Assembly (NCBI GenBank): GCA_031378345.1
Contig: JANNDY010000048.1
Span: 6,792 to 70,791, forward strand
Length of the DNA: 64,000 nucleotides
Source of the DNA: Emticicia sp031378345
GTDB lineage: Bacteria > Bacteroidota > Bacteroidia > Cytophagales > Spirosomataceae
Reading direction: 5' to 3'
The notes under the pieces are model-generated. The model saw only the letters and a program-made list of their open reading frames with translations. It searched no databases and was not told the DNA's origin. Made by a program: the position numbers and the translations under genes. Below are positions 20,037 through 28,695 of the stretch, one piece after another (positions within the stretch are counted from its first letter, which is position 1; each line of letters opens with the position of its first letter).

Positions 20037-21098
20037 ATGAAATTTACGGTTAAGCAAATAGCACACCTACTAAATGGCGAAGTTCGAGGAGATGATTCCT
20101 TGATAATCAAGTCTTTATCAAAAATCGAAGAAGGTTCGCAAGGCGATATTTCTTTTCTTGCCAATGCTAAATACGAACCTTTTCTCTACTCAACCAATGC
20201 AAGTGCTGTAATTGTTAGTCAAGATTTTGAACCAAAAAAAGATTTTTCAGCAACCTTAATTATTGTTGAAAATGCTTATTTGGCATTCACACAACTACTT
20301 GAAGAATATCAAAAGATTTTAGATTTTTCCAAGAAAGGCATCGAACAACCAGTTTTTGTAGGAGAAAATACCATAATTGGCGAAGAAATTTATCAAGGAG
20401 CATTTTCTTATATTGGTAAAAATTGTAAAATTGGAAAAAACGTAAAAATTTACCCACAAGTTTATATTAGTGATAATGTAAGCATCGGCGATAATACAAT
20501 AGTATATGCAGGCGTAAAAGTTTACGAAAATTGTATCATTGGTAGCAATTGTGTCATTCATTCAGGAGCAATAATTGGAAGTGATGGCTTTGGTTTTGCT
20601 CCGCAAGCCGATGGTACTTATAAAACTATTCCACAATTAGGAAATGTTATTTTGGAAGACAACGTGAGTATTGGCTCAAATTCAACAATTGATTGTGCCA
20701 CAATGGGTTCAACGATTATTAGAAAAGGAGCAAAAATTGATAATTTAGTTCAAATTGCACATAATGTTGAGATTGGAGAAAACACTGTAATTGCGGCACA
20801 AACTGGCGTTGCAGGTTCGACCAAAATTGGAAAAAATTGTGTCATTGCTGGGCAAGTTGGCGTAAATGGACACATCACAATTGCCGATGGCACAAAGGTT
20901 GGTGGACAAGCTGGCGTTACACGAAGTGTCAAAAAAGAAGGTGTTTCTATCAACGGAACTCCTGCTTTTGAGTTGAATGATTACCTTCGTTCGATGTCAG
21001 TTTTACGAAAACTTCCAGCCTTAGAAAAACAAATACGGGCATTAGAAGAACAAATTGAAGAGCTTGTCAGTCAAGGAGTTTTTAGTATAAACAATTGA
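20037..21098 (+). CDS. lpxD: UDP-3-O-acylglucosamine N-acyltransferase (LpxD)
   Basis: The product has 353 residues, close to the family's usual 340. The N-terminal uridine-binding domain (residues 1-100, with GDISFLANAKY) is followed by a left-handed beta-helix of hexapeptide repeats ((I/V)GxNxxI). The catalytic His is His242 in NLVQIAHNVEIG, and GSDGFGFAPQ is the family signature. It adds the N-linked 3-hydroxyacyl chain in lipid A synthesis, in the cytosol. It heads the lpxD, lpxC-fabZ, lpxA run. The 93-base gap to lpxC-fabZ is AT-rich with no marked structure. Confidence 0.95.
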   Translation: MKFTVKQIAHLLNGEVRGDDSLIIKSLSKIEEGSQGDISFLANAKYEPFLYSTNASAVIVSQDFEPKKDFSATLIIVENAYLAFTQLLEEYQKILDFSKKGIEQPVFVGENTIIGEEIYQGAFSYIGKNCKIGKNVKIYPQVYISDNVSIGDNTIVYAGVKVYENCIIGSNCVIHSGAIIGSDGFGFAPQADGTYKTIPQLGNVILEDNVSIGSNSTIDCATMGSTIIRKGAKIDNLVQIAHNVEIGENTVIAAQTGVAGSTKIGKNCVIAGQVGVNGHITIADGTKVGGQAGVTRSVKKEGVSINGTPAFELNDYLRSMSVLRKLPALEKQIRALEEQIEELVSQGVFSINN

Positions 21099-21189
21099 TA
21101 GTAAGACAGTTGATTTTAAAATTCAACATTAGTAAATTCCTCTATTCAAACATATACACTTACCAAAGAACAAGTAACATTATATTACA

Positions 21190-22581
21190 ATGAACGTTAA
21201 ACAACATACTATTCAAAAAACAGTTTCGATTACTGGCGTTGGTTTGCACACAGGCGAAAAAGTAACCATGTTGCTGCAACCAGCAGCTATCAATCATGGA
21301 TATAAATTCCAACGAATTGATTTGCCTGGAAAACCTGTTGTAGAGGCCGATGTGGACTATGTAGTTGATACTTCAAGAGGAACTGTTTTAGAAAAAGAAG
21401 GAGTAAGAATTCATACAACCGAGCATATATTAGCCGCATTGGTAGGTTTGGAAGTAGATAATGTAATGATTCAGTTGGATGGTTCAGAAGTACCAATTTT
21501 GGACGGAAGTGCTATCAAATTTGTTGAAATTATTGAAGAGGCAGGTTTGGAAGAACAACATTCTTTGAGAAATTACTACGAAATAACCGAAGCCATTCAT
21601 TTTCGTAACGACGACCAAAGCATCGAATTGGCAGCTTTGCCTCTCAATGACTACCGTCTCACTGTAATGGTTGATTATAATTCGACGGTTTTGCATAGCC
21701 AACATGCTCAATTGCATGATATCAGTTTATTCAAACAACAAATTGCCTCTTGTCGAACCTTCGTATTTCTTCACGAATTAGAAGCTCTTTTCAAAGCAGG
21801 ACTAATCAAAGGTGGCAATATTGATAATGCAGTCGTGATTGTTGATAGAGAAGTTTCGGAAGAAGAAGTTGATGATTTATCGAAATTACTCAATAAAGAA
21901 AAAATAGAAATAGGCAAAACTGGCATTTTGAATGATATGCCACTTCGATTTGCCAATGAGCCAGCTCGACATAAATTATTAGATGTAATGGGCGATTTGG
22001 CATTGATTGGTCGCCCACTGAAAGCACATATTTTGGCAGCACGACCAGGGCATACACCAAACGTTGCTTTAGCAAAAAAGATTAAAAAACAAATGACAGA
22101 TGCTGCAAAAGGGGCTCCACAATATGACCCAAATGTACCGCCTGTTTTTAATGTTGCAGATATTGCAAGACTCTTACCCCACCGTTATCCATTTGCTCTC
22201 GTAGATAAGATTGTCTATCTTGATGGGCAGGCAGTAGTGGGTATCAAGAATATCACAATGAATGAGCCTCAGTTTACTGGACACTTTCCTGAAAACCCAG
22301 TGATGCCCGGTGTACTTCAAATCGAAGCGATTGCTCAGACGGGTGGCGTTTTGGTTTTGACCTCAACAGGCGACCCGGAGGCATTTTGGCCCTATTTGGT
22401 AGGTATTGATAATTGCCGTTTTTATCGCAATGTTTTACCCGGCGATACGTTGATTATTAGATGCCATCTTCTTGCGGCAATCAGACTTGGCGTGGCAAAA
22501 ATGCACGGTGAAGCATGGGTAGGCAAAAACCTCGTTTGTGATGTGGATATGACCGCCCGATTAGTTAGAAAAGCAAAATAA
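21190..22581 (+). CDS. lpxC-fabZ: Bifunctional UDP-3-O-acyl-GlcNAc deacetylase / 3-hydroxyacyl-ACP dehydratase
   Basis: This 463-residue fusion is typical of Bacteroidota. Residues 1-310 are LpxC: zinc-site HTTEHILAAL (His75, His79) and HKLLDVMGDLAL (the other His/Asp ligands). Residues about 320-463 are FabZ: LLPHRYPFALVDKI, then GHFPENPVMPG with catalytic His365 and Glu379, 14 residues apart as in the family. LpxC commits UDP-GlcNAc to lipid A; FabZ dehydrates 3-hydroxyacyl-ACP and so competes for the same acyl pool. The gap to lpxA holds a heptad inverted array. Confidence 0.95.
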   Translation: MNVKQHTIQKTVSITGVGLHTGEKVTMLLQPAAINHGYKFQRIDLPGKPVVEADVDYVVDTSRGTVLEKEGVRIHTTEHILAALVGLEVDNVMIQLDGSEVPILDGSAIKFVEIIEEAGLEEQHSLRNYYEITEAIHFRNDDQSIELAALPLNDYRLTVMVDYNSTVLHSQHAQLHDISLFKQQIASCRTFVFLHELEALFKAGLIKGGNIDNAVVIVDREVSEEEVDDLSKLLNKEKIEIGKTGILNDMPLRFANEPARHKLLDVMGDLALIGRPLKAHILAARPGHTPNVALAKKIKKQMTDAAKGAPQYDPNVPPVFNVADIARLLPHRYPFALVDKIVYLDGQAVVGIKNITMNEPQFTGHFPENPVMPGVLQIEAIAQTGGVLVLTSTGDPEAFWPYLVGIDNCRFYRNVLPGDTLIIRCHLLAAIRLGVAKMHGEAWVGKNLVCDVDMTARLVRKAK

Positions 22582-22596
22582 CACACAAAACTTAAT

Positions 22597-22698
22597 GATG
22601 AATGTTGAATGATAAATGTTGAATTGGTCTGGTTTTCAGCAAGCAATACCTTATTTTCAAAGAAAAAATCATTCATCATTCATCATTAAACATTCACC
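22597..22698. repeat. Heptad inverted array A (lpxC-fabZ / lpxA gap)
   Basis: The left arm, 22597-22624, is four 7-bp units: gatgaat, gttgaat, gataaat, gttgaat. The right arm, 22671-22698, is attcatc, attcatc, attaaac, attcacc. Each facing pair of units differs at exactly one base (24 of 28 paired). The loop is 46 bases. The right arm ends 11 bases before the lpxA ATG. Confidence 0.85.
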
Positions 22699-22709
22699 AT
22701 TAATAAAGA

Positions 22710-23504
22710 ATGAATCAACCGTTAGCATACATACACCCCGATGCAAAAGTTGCACAAAATGTTGTAATCGAGCCATTTGCGGTAATCAACAAAGATGTTG
22801 AAATAGGCGAAGGAACTTGGATAGGCTCTCACGCAATCATCATGGAAGGTGCCAGAATTGGCAAAAACTGCAAGATATTTCCAGGAGCAGTTATTTCGGC
22901 TGTTCCACAAGATTTGAAATTTAAAGGCGAAGATACCAAAACCATTATCGGAGATAATACGACTATCCGAGAATGTGTAACCGTCAACCGTGGCACAACA
23001 GATAAATATAGAACCGAAATTGGTTCAAATTGCTTGGTTATGGCATATACACACATTGCCCATGATTGCATCATTGGAAATAATGTAATATTGGCAAACT
23101 GTGTACAATTAGCAGGGCATATTACTATTGGAGATTTTGCAAATATTGGTGGAATGTCGGCAGTGCAGCAATTTGTCAAGATTGGAAAACATACTTATAT
23201 CGGTGGTTGTTCGCAAATCAGAAAAGATGTGCCACCTTATATCAAAGCCGCACGAGAGCCACTTTCTTATGCAGGAATCAACTCTGTGGGACTTCGTAGA
23301 AGAGGTTATTCTGATGAAAAAATTGCCGAAATTCAAGATATTTATCGTTATATTTATCTTCGTGGACTTAATAATTCAGATGCAATTACTCAAGTGGAAT
23401 TAGAGTTTCCAGCAACGCCAGAAAGAGATGAAATCTTGAATTTTATTTCAAATTCGGAGCGTGGAATTATCAAAAGCCCTGTGAAGAAAGGAAGTGAGGA
23501 GTAA
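22710..23504 (+). CDS. lpxA: UDP-N-acetylglucosamine O-acyltransferase (LpxA)
   Basis: The product has 264 residues, the usual length. A hexapeptide beta-helix from residue 5 to about 190 is followed by a helical C-terminal domain. The catalytic His is His118 in THIAHDCIIGNN, with His115 matching the second conserved His; GGCSQIRKDVPPYIKAA is typical. It transfers a 3-hydroxyacyl chain from ACP to UDP-GlcNAc, the first step of lipid A synthesis. It follows lpxC-fabZ on the same strand. Confidence 0.95.
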   Translation: MNQPLAYIHPDAKVAQNVVIEPFAVINKDVEIGEGTWIGSHAIIMEGARIGKNCKIFPGAVISAVPQDLKFKGEDTKTIIGDNTTIRECVTVNRGTTDKYRTEIGSNCLVMAYTHIAHDCIIGNNVILANCVQLAGHITIGDFANIGGMSAVQQFVKIGKHTYIGGCSQIRKDVPPYIKAAREPLSYAGINSVGLRRRGYSDEKIAEIQDIYRYIYLRGLNNSDAITQVELEFPATPERDEILNFISNSERGIIKSPVKKGSEE

Positions 23505-23511
23505 CCACCAG

Positions 23512-23533
23512 CACCCCTAACCCCTAAAGGGGG
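23512..23533 (+). repeat. GC-rich palindrome (CCCCTAAAGGGG type) after lpxA
   Basis: CACCCCTAACCCCTAAAGGGGG is followed by ACTTTTTTT. It is nearly identical to the copy at 57758-57787. Followed by T residues, it could terminate the lpx transcript. Confidence 0.6.
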
Positions 23534-23590
23534 ACTTTTTTTACTCCAAACTGTAACGACGACCATCCCAAAAGGGATATGTTTTTTTTG

Positions 23591-24238
23591 ATGAAAATTT
23601 TGTTAGAAAATCTTGGTAAAAAATTTCGCAACGAATGGATTTTTAGAAAAGTAAATCTGACATTCGAGGCGGGCAATAGCTATACTTTTGTTGGTCCAAA
23701 TGGTAGTGGAAAATCTACAATTTTGCAAGTTTTGGCAGGTATAATGCCACATACTGAGGGAGAAATTTCATATAATGTTGCGGGTCGGTACACCGCAGCG
23801 GGCGAACCGCATAATCAAGTAATTAGCATAGATGATATTTTCAAGAAAATTGTTGTTGCAGCTCCTTATCTTGAATTGATAGAAGAGTTTACTTTGCTCG
23901 AATCTGTGGAGTTTCATCAAAAATTCAAGACTTTTAAAGATAATATTTCTGCAATTGAATTGATTGATTTATTGCAACTTTCTCCACACAAAGATAAAAC
24001 CGTCAAGAATTTTTCGTCAGGAATGAAGCAAAGACTAAAATTAGGTCTGGCTTTTTATTCTGAATCTCCCATTATTTTACTCGACGAACCAACTTCTAAT
24101 CTTGATGCTCAAGGCGTAGAATGGTATTTGCAACAAATCGAAAAACATACTACCGACCGACTACTCATTATTTGTTCCAACCAGCCTGCTGAATATACTT
24201 TCTGCAAAAATATTATTGATGTGAGAGATTTAAAGTAA
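23591..24238 (+). CDS. ABC transporter ATP-binding protein
   Basis: The frame opens at 23579, but the second ATG at 23591 gives the usual MKILLENLGKKF start (215 residues). Walker A is GPNGSGKST (35-43), the signature is NFSSGMKQRLKLG, and Walker B is IILLDEPTSNLD. The switch position reads ICSNQPAEY with no obvious His. No permease gene lies beside it, so substrate and direction are unknown. Residues 63-74 (VAGRYTAAGEPH) are encoded by an unusually GC-rich stretch with imperfect inverted ends. They look like an insertion between the Walker A strand region and the Q-loop segment (IVVAAPYLEL). Confidence 0.85.
   Translation: MKILLENLGKKFRNEWIFRKVNLTFEAGNSYTFVGPNGSGKSTILQVLAGIMPHTEGEISYNVAGRYTAAGEPHNQVISIDDIFKKIVVAAPYLELIEEFTLLESVEFHQKFKTFKDNISAIELIDLLQLSPHKDKTVKNFSSGMKQRLKLGLAFYSESPIILLDEPTSNLDAQGVEWYLQQIEKHTTDRLLIICSNQPAEYTFCKNIIDVRDLK
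23780..23810 (+). repeat. In-frame GC-rich element inside ABC ATPase
   Basis: A 31-base stretch with imperfect inverted ends (gcgggtcgg / gcggttcgc read from the other strand) lies in AT-rich coding sequence. It shares GTCGGTA...GCGGGCG with the element at 43154-43181. It adds about 11 codons in frame. Confidence 0.5.
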
Positions 24239-24268
24239 TGTACCGAATCGGGCGACGTTCGCATTCAA

Positions 24269-25009
24269 TTAGCCGTTTTGAATAATCCCAACTATCGTAA
24301 ACATCGGAAACACGACTTTCTCCGTGCTTTTCCAAACTTCATGAAGTTCGCTAATCACCTGATTTACAGGGTTTTCTCCATTTTTTTTTATATAATGCTG
24401 AATCGCCGACCAAGAATTTAAGTAGCCTTCAATCATTTCAATCTTCCAAAAGTATTCATTCTTGAAAGTCGGACATTCGATTTGCTCAAAAGGAAAAGGA
24501 ATACTTTCGAGTTTGTTATCTAAATGTTTTCGCTCAGCATCCCAATATGGCCCAGTTATATTCCAATAAAAATCTTGTAAAATTTCATCAATTTTTCCTT
24601 CAAAACGTGGCATTCCATAGCCAATTACAAATAATATTGCTCCTTTTTTTGCTACACGATTTACTTCGTCGTAAAATTTATTGAAATCGAACCAATGAAT
24701 CGCTTGAGCGACTGTTATCAAATTGAAAGTATTGTCTGCAAAATGAGTTTCTTCTGCTTTTGCGATGGAATAATGAATATTTTCAGCTTGAAAAGCATTA
24801 TCTAATTGCTTTTGGCTAATGTCGGTTGCATAAACTTGCTCAAAATTTTTTGCTAATTCACGAGCCATTTGACCATTTCCTGTGGCACAGTCCCAAACTG
24901 TATTTTTGTTTTTCACGACCGAGTTTAAATACTCAAAAACCTCCTTTGGATAAGTCGGCCGAAACTTCGCATACGTGCTTGCTTGGGTAGAAAAATTGTC
25001 TTTTGCCAT
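24269..25009 (-). CDS. Class I SAM-dependent methyltransferase
   Basis: The product has 246 residues. SAM-binding motif I is VWDCATGNGQMA (residues about 39-50), an acidic residue follows in VYATDISQKQ, and TVAQAIHWFDF is the later motif typical of the UbiE/Methyltransf_11 type. The substrate is unknown. It is convergent with the ABC ATPase gene and divergent from the GyrI-like gene. The overall sequence resembles small trans-aconitate or unassigned methyltransferases. Confidence 0.8.
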   Translation of the reverse strand: MAKDNFSTQASTYAKFRPTYPKEVFEYLNSVVKNKNTVWDCATGNGQMARELAKNFEQVYATDISQKQLDNAFQAENIHYSIAKAEETHFADNTFNLITVAQAIHWFDFNKFYDEVNRVAKKGAILFVIGYGMPRFEGKIDEILQDFYWNITGPYWDAERKHLDNKLESIPFPFEQIECPTFKNEYFWKIEMIEGYLNSWSAIQHYIKKNGENPVNQVISELHEVWKSTEKVVFPMFTIVGIIQNG

Positions 25010-25053
25010 TTTTAAATAACTTTATTAGACTTGCAATTTATCAAAAAAATATG

Positions 25054-25071
25054 TTTATTTTCGTAAAAAAA
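25054..25071 (+). promoter_or_regulatory. Candidate promoter box shared by two adjacent genes
   Basis: TTTATTTTCGTAAAAAAA lies 8 bases upstream of the GyrI-like start. An almost identical box (TTTACTTTCGTAAAAAAA, 25573-25590) precedes the Uma2 gene. The TAnTTTCG core is one base from the TAnnTTTG -7 element. Confidence 0.4.
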
Positions 25072-25078
25072 GGAATTT

Positions 25079-25567
25079 ATGCAACCCCGAATCGAAATTT
25101 TATCAGCAAAGAAATTAGTTGGAAAAAGGCTTAAAATGTCCTTAGCTGATAATAAAACTTTTGAATTGTGGCGTAGTTTTATGCCACGAAGAAAAGAAAT
25201 CAAGAATAATCTGACTACTGATTTGTTTTCGATGCAGGCTTATGAAAATACTGCATATTTCCAAAGTTTTAATCTAAATGCCATTTTTGAAAAATGGGCT
25301 GCCGTTGAAGTTTCAGACTTTGAGCATATTCCAGAAGGCATGGAATCATATATTTTGGCTGGTGGAAAATATGCAGTTTTTCAACAAAAAGGTCATTCGA
25401 CTGATGTTTTTCAATATATTTTTGGCACTTGGTTACCCAATTCTGATTATGAATTAGATAATCGAGAGCATTTTGAACTTTTGGGCGAAAAATATAAGAA
25501 TAATGACCCAAACTCGGAAGAAGAAATTTGGATACCAATAAAGGAAAAGTTTGTTAATTTTCAGTAA
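25079..25567 (+). CDS. GyrI-like small-molecule-binding protein
   Basis: The 162-residue product consists only of the GyrI-like/AraC effector-binding domain. It starts with PRIEILSAKKLVGKRLKMS; AGGKYAVFQQKG and FGTWLPNSDYELDNREHFELL are the hallmarks, and it ends IWIPIKEK. There is no DNA-binding domain. By family it binds a small hydrophobic or cationic ligand. No partner regulator is adjacent. Confidence 0.8.
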   Translation: MQPRIEILSAKKLVGKRLKMSLADNKTFELWRSFMPRRKEIKNNLTTDLFSMQAYENTAYFQSFNLNAIFEKWAAVEVSDFEHIPEGMESYILAGGKYAVFQQKGHSTDVFQYIFGTWLPNSDYELDNREHFELLGEKYKNNDPNSEEEIWIPIKEKFVNFQ

Positions 25568-25572
25568 AATGG

Positions 25573-25590
25573 TTTACTTTCGTAAAAAAA
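25573..25590 (+). promoter_or_regulatory. Second copy of the shared promoter box
   Basis: TTTACTTTCGTAAAAAAA ends 7 bases before the Uma2 ATG. It differs from the 25054 copy at one base. Confidence 0.4.
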
Positions 25591-25597
25591 TAAAATT

Positions 25598-26197
25598 ATG
25601 ATAACGCAAGTCCTCGAAAAACCAAAAGCCAGTAGCCGCAAAATACCTGCAAGGTTCATCAGAGAAGAGGTCAATGGCAAACTTTACTACTATAAAGGCT
25701 ATAAAAGTGTAATGAACGGCACTAAACAAATCGAAGAAATTATGGGAAGTAGCTCTTTGCAATCATTTTTGGTTGGTTTTATTTACGGAATTCTATTTTC
25801 TAAAATAAATAGAAAAAAATATTCGCTAACAACTAATGAAACAGGTCTTCATTTAGGAAATAAAAATAATCTTTCGACCGATATTGGCATTTTTTTAAAA
25901 GAAAATGTTGTGCTAAATGATAAATATTTTGAGATTGCTCCCGAAATTGCCATTGAAGTTGATGTAAAAATTGATGCCAATGATATAGAATATGTTTTCA
26001 CAAAATCTGCTGAAATGATGAACTTTGGCACGCAAAAAATACTTTGGGTGCTTACCAAGCATAAAAAAATCATGTTGTTTTCAAAAAACGAAACCACACA
26101 GGTTTTAGATTGGGACAAAGATATTTATTTGATGGAAGGGGTTGTTTTGAATATTCAAAATCTGATTGAAGAAGAAGGAATAAATGCTATGTTTTAA
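25598..26197 (+). CDS. Uma2-family (DUF820) protein, predicted restriction-like fold
   Basis: The product has 199 residues. It has the Uma2 core: TDIGIFLKENV, then APEIAIEVDVKI, then MMNFGTQKILWVLTKHKKIMLF. This corresponds to the D...ExK layout of the PD-(D/E)XK fold, although the usual ExK here reads EVDVK. The start MITQVLEKPKASSRKIPARFI is a common Cytophagia variant. The biological role of the family is not established. Confidence 0.75.
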   Translation: MITQVLEKPKASSRKIPARFIREEVNGKLYYYKGYKSVMNGTKQIEEIMGSSSLQSFLVGFIYGILFSKINRKKYSLTTNETGLHLGNKNNLSTDIGIFLKENVVLNDKYFEIAPEIAIEVDVKIDANDIEYVFTKSAEMMNFGTQKILWVLTKHKKIMLFSKNETTQVLDWDKDIYLMEGVVLNIQNLIEEEGINAMF

Positions 26198-26206
26198 AAT
26201 ACTTTT

Positions 26207-27286
26207 TCATTTTTTTGAATTTTTCACTTCTGTTTTTGACTCATTCATGCTCAAAAATCCCTCTATTTTTAATATCCTTTCTTTCAAATCTTCATTCTCG
26301 TTTTTCAAGGTTTTCACACTTTCCACTAAATGCGGAATAAGCCCCACATAATCAACTGATAAATAGCCATCTGAGCCTGTTTGAACTAATTCTGGAAAGA
26401 TTTTCTGAATTTCTTGGGCAATAAAACCCGTTTGAAGATTTGGGTTTTTCTCATTACGGAGGTAATAATTATAGCCTTTTAGTTGAGAAATAGACGATAA
26501 GGAATTTGATAAATTACTAAAATCTTTTTTCAGACGAATATCTGAGCAAATAGTTGGCGTACTTGCATAGCAAATTGTACTAGTATTTATATTCCAACGT
26601 TCAACCCATGTACCCAATCCAAAGCCATAAATGCCCATTTCTGTATTTCCGTTCATCCCTATATATCCCGCTTGTGACAATGAACTATTTTCAAATTCAA
26701 TTCCAGCATCGCCATTTCCTCCTTTTTGGCATCGAATTCTTCCTTTAAATTTTCCGCCATAAGAAGTTGATGATTCACTGTAAACTCCTATACCAGATAC
26801 TGACCGTGCATAAACTCCATGAAAAGTATTGGAATATCCTGCTAATCCTGCGTTAGTATTTGAAGTTCCTTCAATTCCTACTTCAGAAGACGATTCTGCT
26901 TGAATACCTTTTTGATATGTACCAAAAATATCAAGTAATACATTATGGTAAAGGAAATTTTGTCCAATCAGAATCTTAGTTGCAGTATTCTGCATCAAAC
27001 CATCTGCCACCCAGCCACTTCCATTATTTCGAAGCGTTTGGTTGGCTATGCCACTTGGCACGGATGTTGTTCCTAATAAATTCAACCATGTACTTCCATT
27101 ACTAAATTGATGAATATTGTCGGTAGAATTATACAAAACAGTCCCCGTTCCGACACTGTTTGCTGCAGGTCGGGTGCCAGAATTATAAGTTGGAAAACTT
27201 ACTCCATTGGGCGAAATTAGCCCACTTTGAGCAAATGTTTCTTCACAAAAAAACAGAAAAAGGATAATTAAAAAGTATGTTTTCAT
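26207..27286 (-). CDS. Exported tail-fibre-like protein with S74 chaperone domain
   Basis: The product has 359 residues and a signal peptide (MKTYFLIILFLFFCEETFAQ). The middle is Gly/Ser/Asn-rich. Residues about 255-345 carry the intramolecular chaperone (peptidase S74) signature: SDIRLKKDFSNL, LKGYNYYLRNEK, GFIAQEIQKIFPELV, LSVDYVGLIPHLVESVK, followed by a coiled coil (NENEDLKERILKIEGF). In phage tail spikes this domain drives trimer formation and may self-cleave. In Bacteroidota such proteins are probably surface structures. Its stop lies 9 bases from that of the Uma2 gene. Confidence 0.85.
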   Translation of the reverse strand: MKTYFLIILFLFFCEETFAQSGLISPNGVSFPTYNSGTRPAANSVGTGTVLYNSTDNIHQFSNGSTWLNLLGTTSVPSGIANQTLRNNGSGWVADGLMQNTATKILIGQNFLYHNVLLDIFGTYQKGIQAESSSEVGIEGTSNTNAGLAGYSNTFHGVYARSVSGIGVYSESSTSYGGKFKGRIRCQKGGNGDAGIEFENSSLSQAGYIGMNGNTEMGIYGFGLGTWVERWNINTSTICYASTPTICSDIRLKKDFSNLSNSLSSISQLKGYNYYLRNEKNPNLQTGFIAQEIQKIFPELVQTGSDGYLSVDYVGLIPHLVESVKTLKNENEDLKERILKIEGFLSMNESKTEVKNSKK

Positions 27287-27296
27287 GGCTATGAAA

Positions 27297-27734
27297 TTAA
27301 ATTTTCAGATAAGAGTATGTCAGAATATTCTTCTTGTAAGGTCCGATTTTTGTGGCATCTACGCTCAAATTCAAGACATTTCCTGTTATTTCTACAACAT
27401 AGAGAAGGTCGGTAGTTCCCAAACTCATCGCTAAGGCTTTTGTAAAATCACCTTTTACAGTGAGCTGATTTCCTTTCAATTCCCATTTCGCTTCTTGGCT
27501 TTGTCCACTTTCGGTGGCGATAAGTTTTCCGTTACTTAGAAACTCCCAAGTCATTATCATTCCTTTTTCTTTGACTTTATTTGGGTTGGTTTTTGTCGTG
27601 CCATCTTGTTTTGTAATATTATACGTAATAGTTTGACATTCCCATTTACCAATAATTGATTGAGCGAAAGTGTCATTTATTGAAGTAAATAAGATAAAAA
27701 ATAGTAAAATTGGCTTGATATTTTTCATTTTCAT
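27297..27734 (-). CDS. Exported lipocalin-like small protein
   Basis: The product has 145 residues with a signal peptide ending FAQS. SIIGKWECQTITYN, then TWEFLSNGKLIATESGQSQEAKWELKG, is the GKW...F..DG pattern of lipocalin-like DUFs common in Bacteroidota. The function is unknown. It is 10 bases upstream of the S74 protein on the same strand, so they are probably co-transcribed. Confidence 0.7.
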   Translation of the reverse strand: MKMKNIKPILLFFILFTSINDTFAQSIIGKWECQTITYNITKQDGTTKTNPNKVKEKGMIMTWEFLSNGKLIATESGQSQEAKWELKGNQLTVKGDFTKALAMSLGTTDLLYVVEITGNVLNLSVDATKIGPYKKNILTYSYLKI

Positions 27735-27830
27735 AAACGTTTTGGTAAAAAATTGGGCAAAAAAAGTGCTTCATTCCAATTTTGGAATTGGACGAAAAAA
27801 AGGATGGAAAATTAAAGAAAAATTAAAAAC

Positions 27831-28661
27831 CTACACTTCCACAATTCCGAATTTTCTTTCGGGAGCTTTGATGTCTTGCGAATAAAAATTGGCAGGAGTC
27901 ATGCCAGTAAATTCTTTATAATCTCTGACCAAATGCTGGTAGTCGTAATAGCCACATTCTAAGGCAATACTTAGCCAATCGTTATTAGGAAAAGCATTTT
28001 TTAGTCGAAAAGCCTTATCAAATCTTATAATTCGAGCAAAATACTTAGGATTTATACCGATGCGTTCATTGAAATTTCGTTCAAATTGCTTATTACTCAA
28101 ACAAGATTCTTTGGCGAGCCAATCAAGCGAAAAATTATTTATTCCATCAAGCATAACCATTCCAACTTTATCAATTGGGCGAGATTCGTATTTTGATTTT
28201 GAGGCTAATTCCAACAAAAAACCTTCAATTATTTGCTTCATCTCATCAAAATTTGCCGTACTATTTAGGCGTTGATTGACCAAAATAATTTCATTCCCAA
28301 AAACCGATTCAGCATCAAAATATTGATTGGTGAGTTCATGATTTGGAATACCAGTCATTCGGAATAAGCCTCCTGGCTGAAAAACTACTTGAAACAACAC
28401 AAATTCTTTTCCAACGTGCCGCTGGCTGACAATACTTTGCTGACCAATCAAGGCCGAACGCACAGGAGCTATCACTCGACCGTCATCGTACTTTGTAGTT
28501 TCGGTATCACGAGGATAAAAACTCAAGGTAACTTCTGGTCGAGGCGGGTATGCTTTTGCGGGCGGCAATGTAGATTCTGTAAAAGAAAAATACAAAAACC
28601 TGTACATTTTTACATAATCTCGCAAAGCGTCGGTAGGCTGTAAGCTATGAAAGAATGGCAT
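27831..28661 (-). CDS. AraC-family transcriptional regulator
   Basis: I start at the ATG at 28661 (MPFFHSLQPTDALRDYV, 276 residues). A longer open frame to 28721 would run into the cupin gene. The N-terminal sensor region has the DUF6597-like pattern (LRDYVKMYRFLYFSF, FQPGGLFRMTGIPNHEL). The C-terminal AraC helix-turn-helix pair is LDWLAKESCLSNKQFERNF and IALECGYYDYQHLVRDYKEFTGMTPANF. The upstream cupin gene is on the same strand, 34 bases away. Targets are unknown. Confidence 0.85.
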   Translation of the reverse strand: MPFFHSLQPTDALRDYVKMYRFLYFSFTESTLPPAKAYPPRPEVTLSFYPRDTETTKYDDGRVIAPVRSALIGQQSIVSQRHVGKEFVLFQVVFQPGGLFRMTGIPNHELTNQYFDAESVFGNEIILVNQRLNSTANFDEMKQIIEGFLLELASKSKYESRPIDKVGMVMLDGINNFSLDWLAKESCLSNKQFERNFNERIGINPKYFARIIRFDKAFRLKNAFPNNDWLSIALECGYYDYQHLVRDYKEFTGMTPANFYSQDIKAPERKFGIVEV

Positions 28662-28695
28662 TTTATTATATGTTGGTAAACAAATATAATGATTT

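Noticed and set aside
22616..22910. Small open frames around the lpxC-fabZ/lpxA gap
   Set aside because: They run through the heptad array and the lpxA gene in other frames and encode nothing recognisable.
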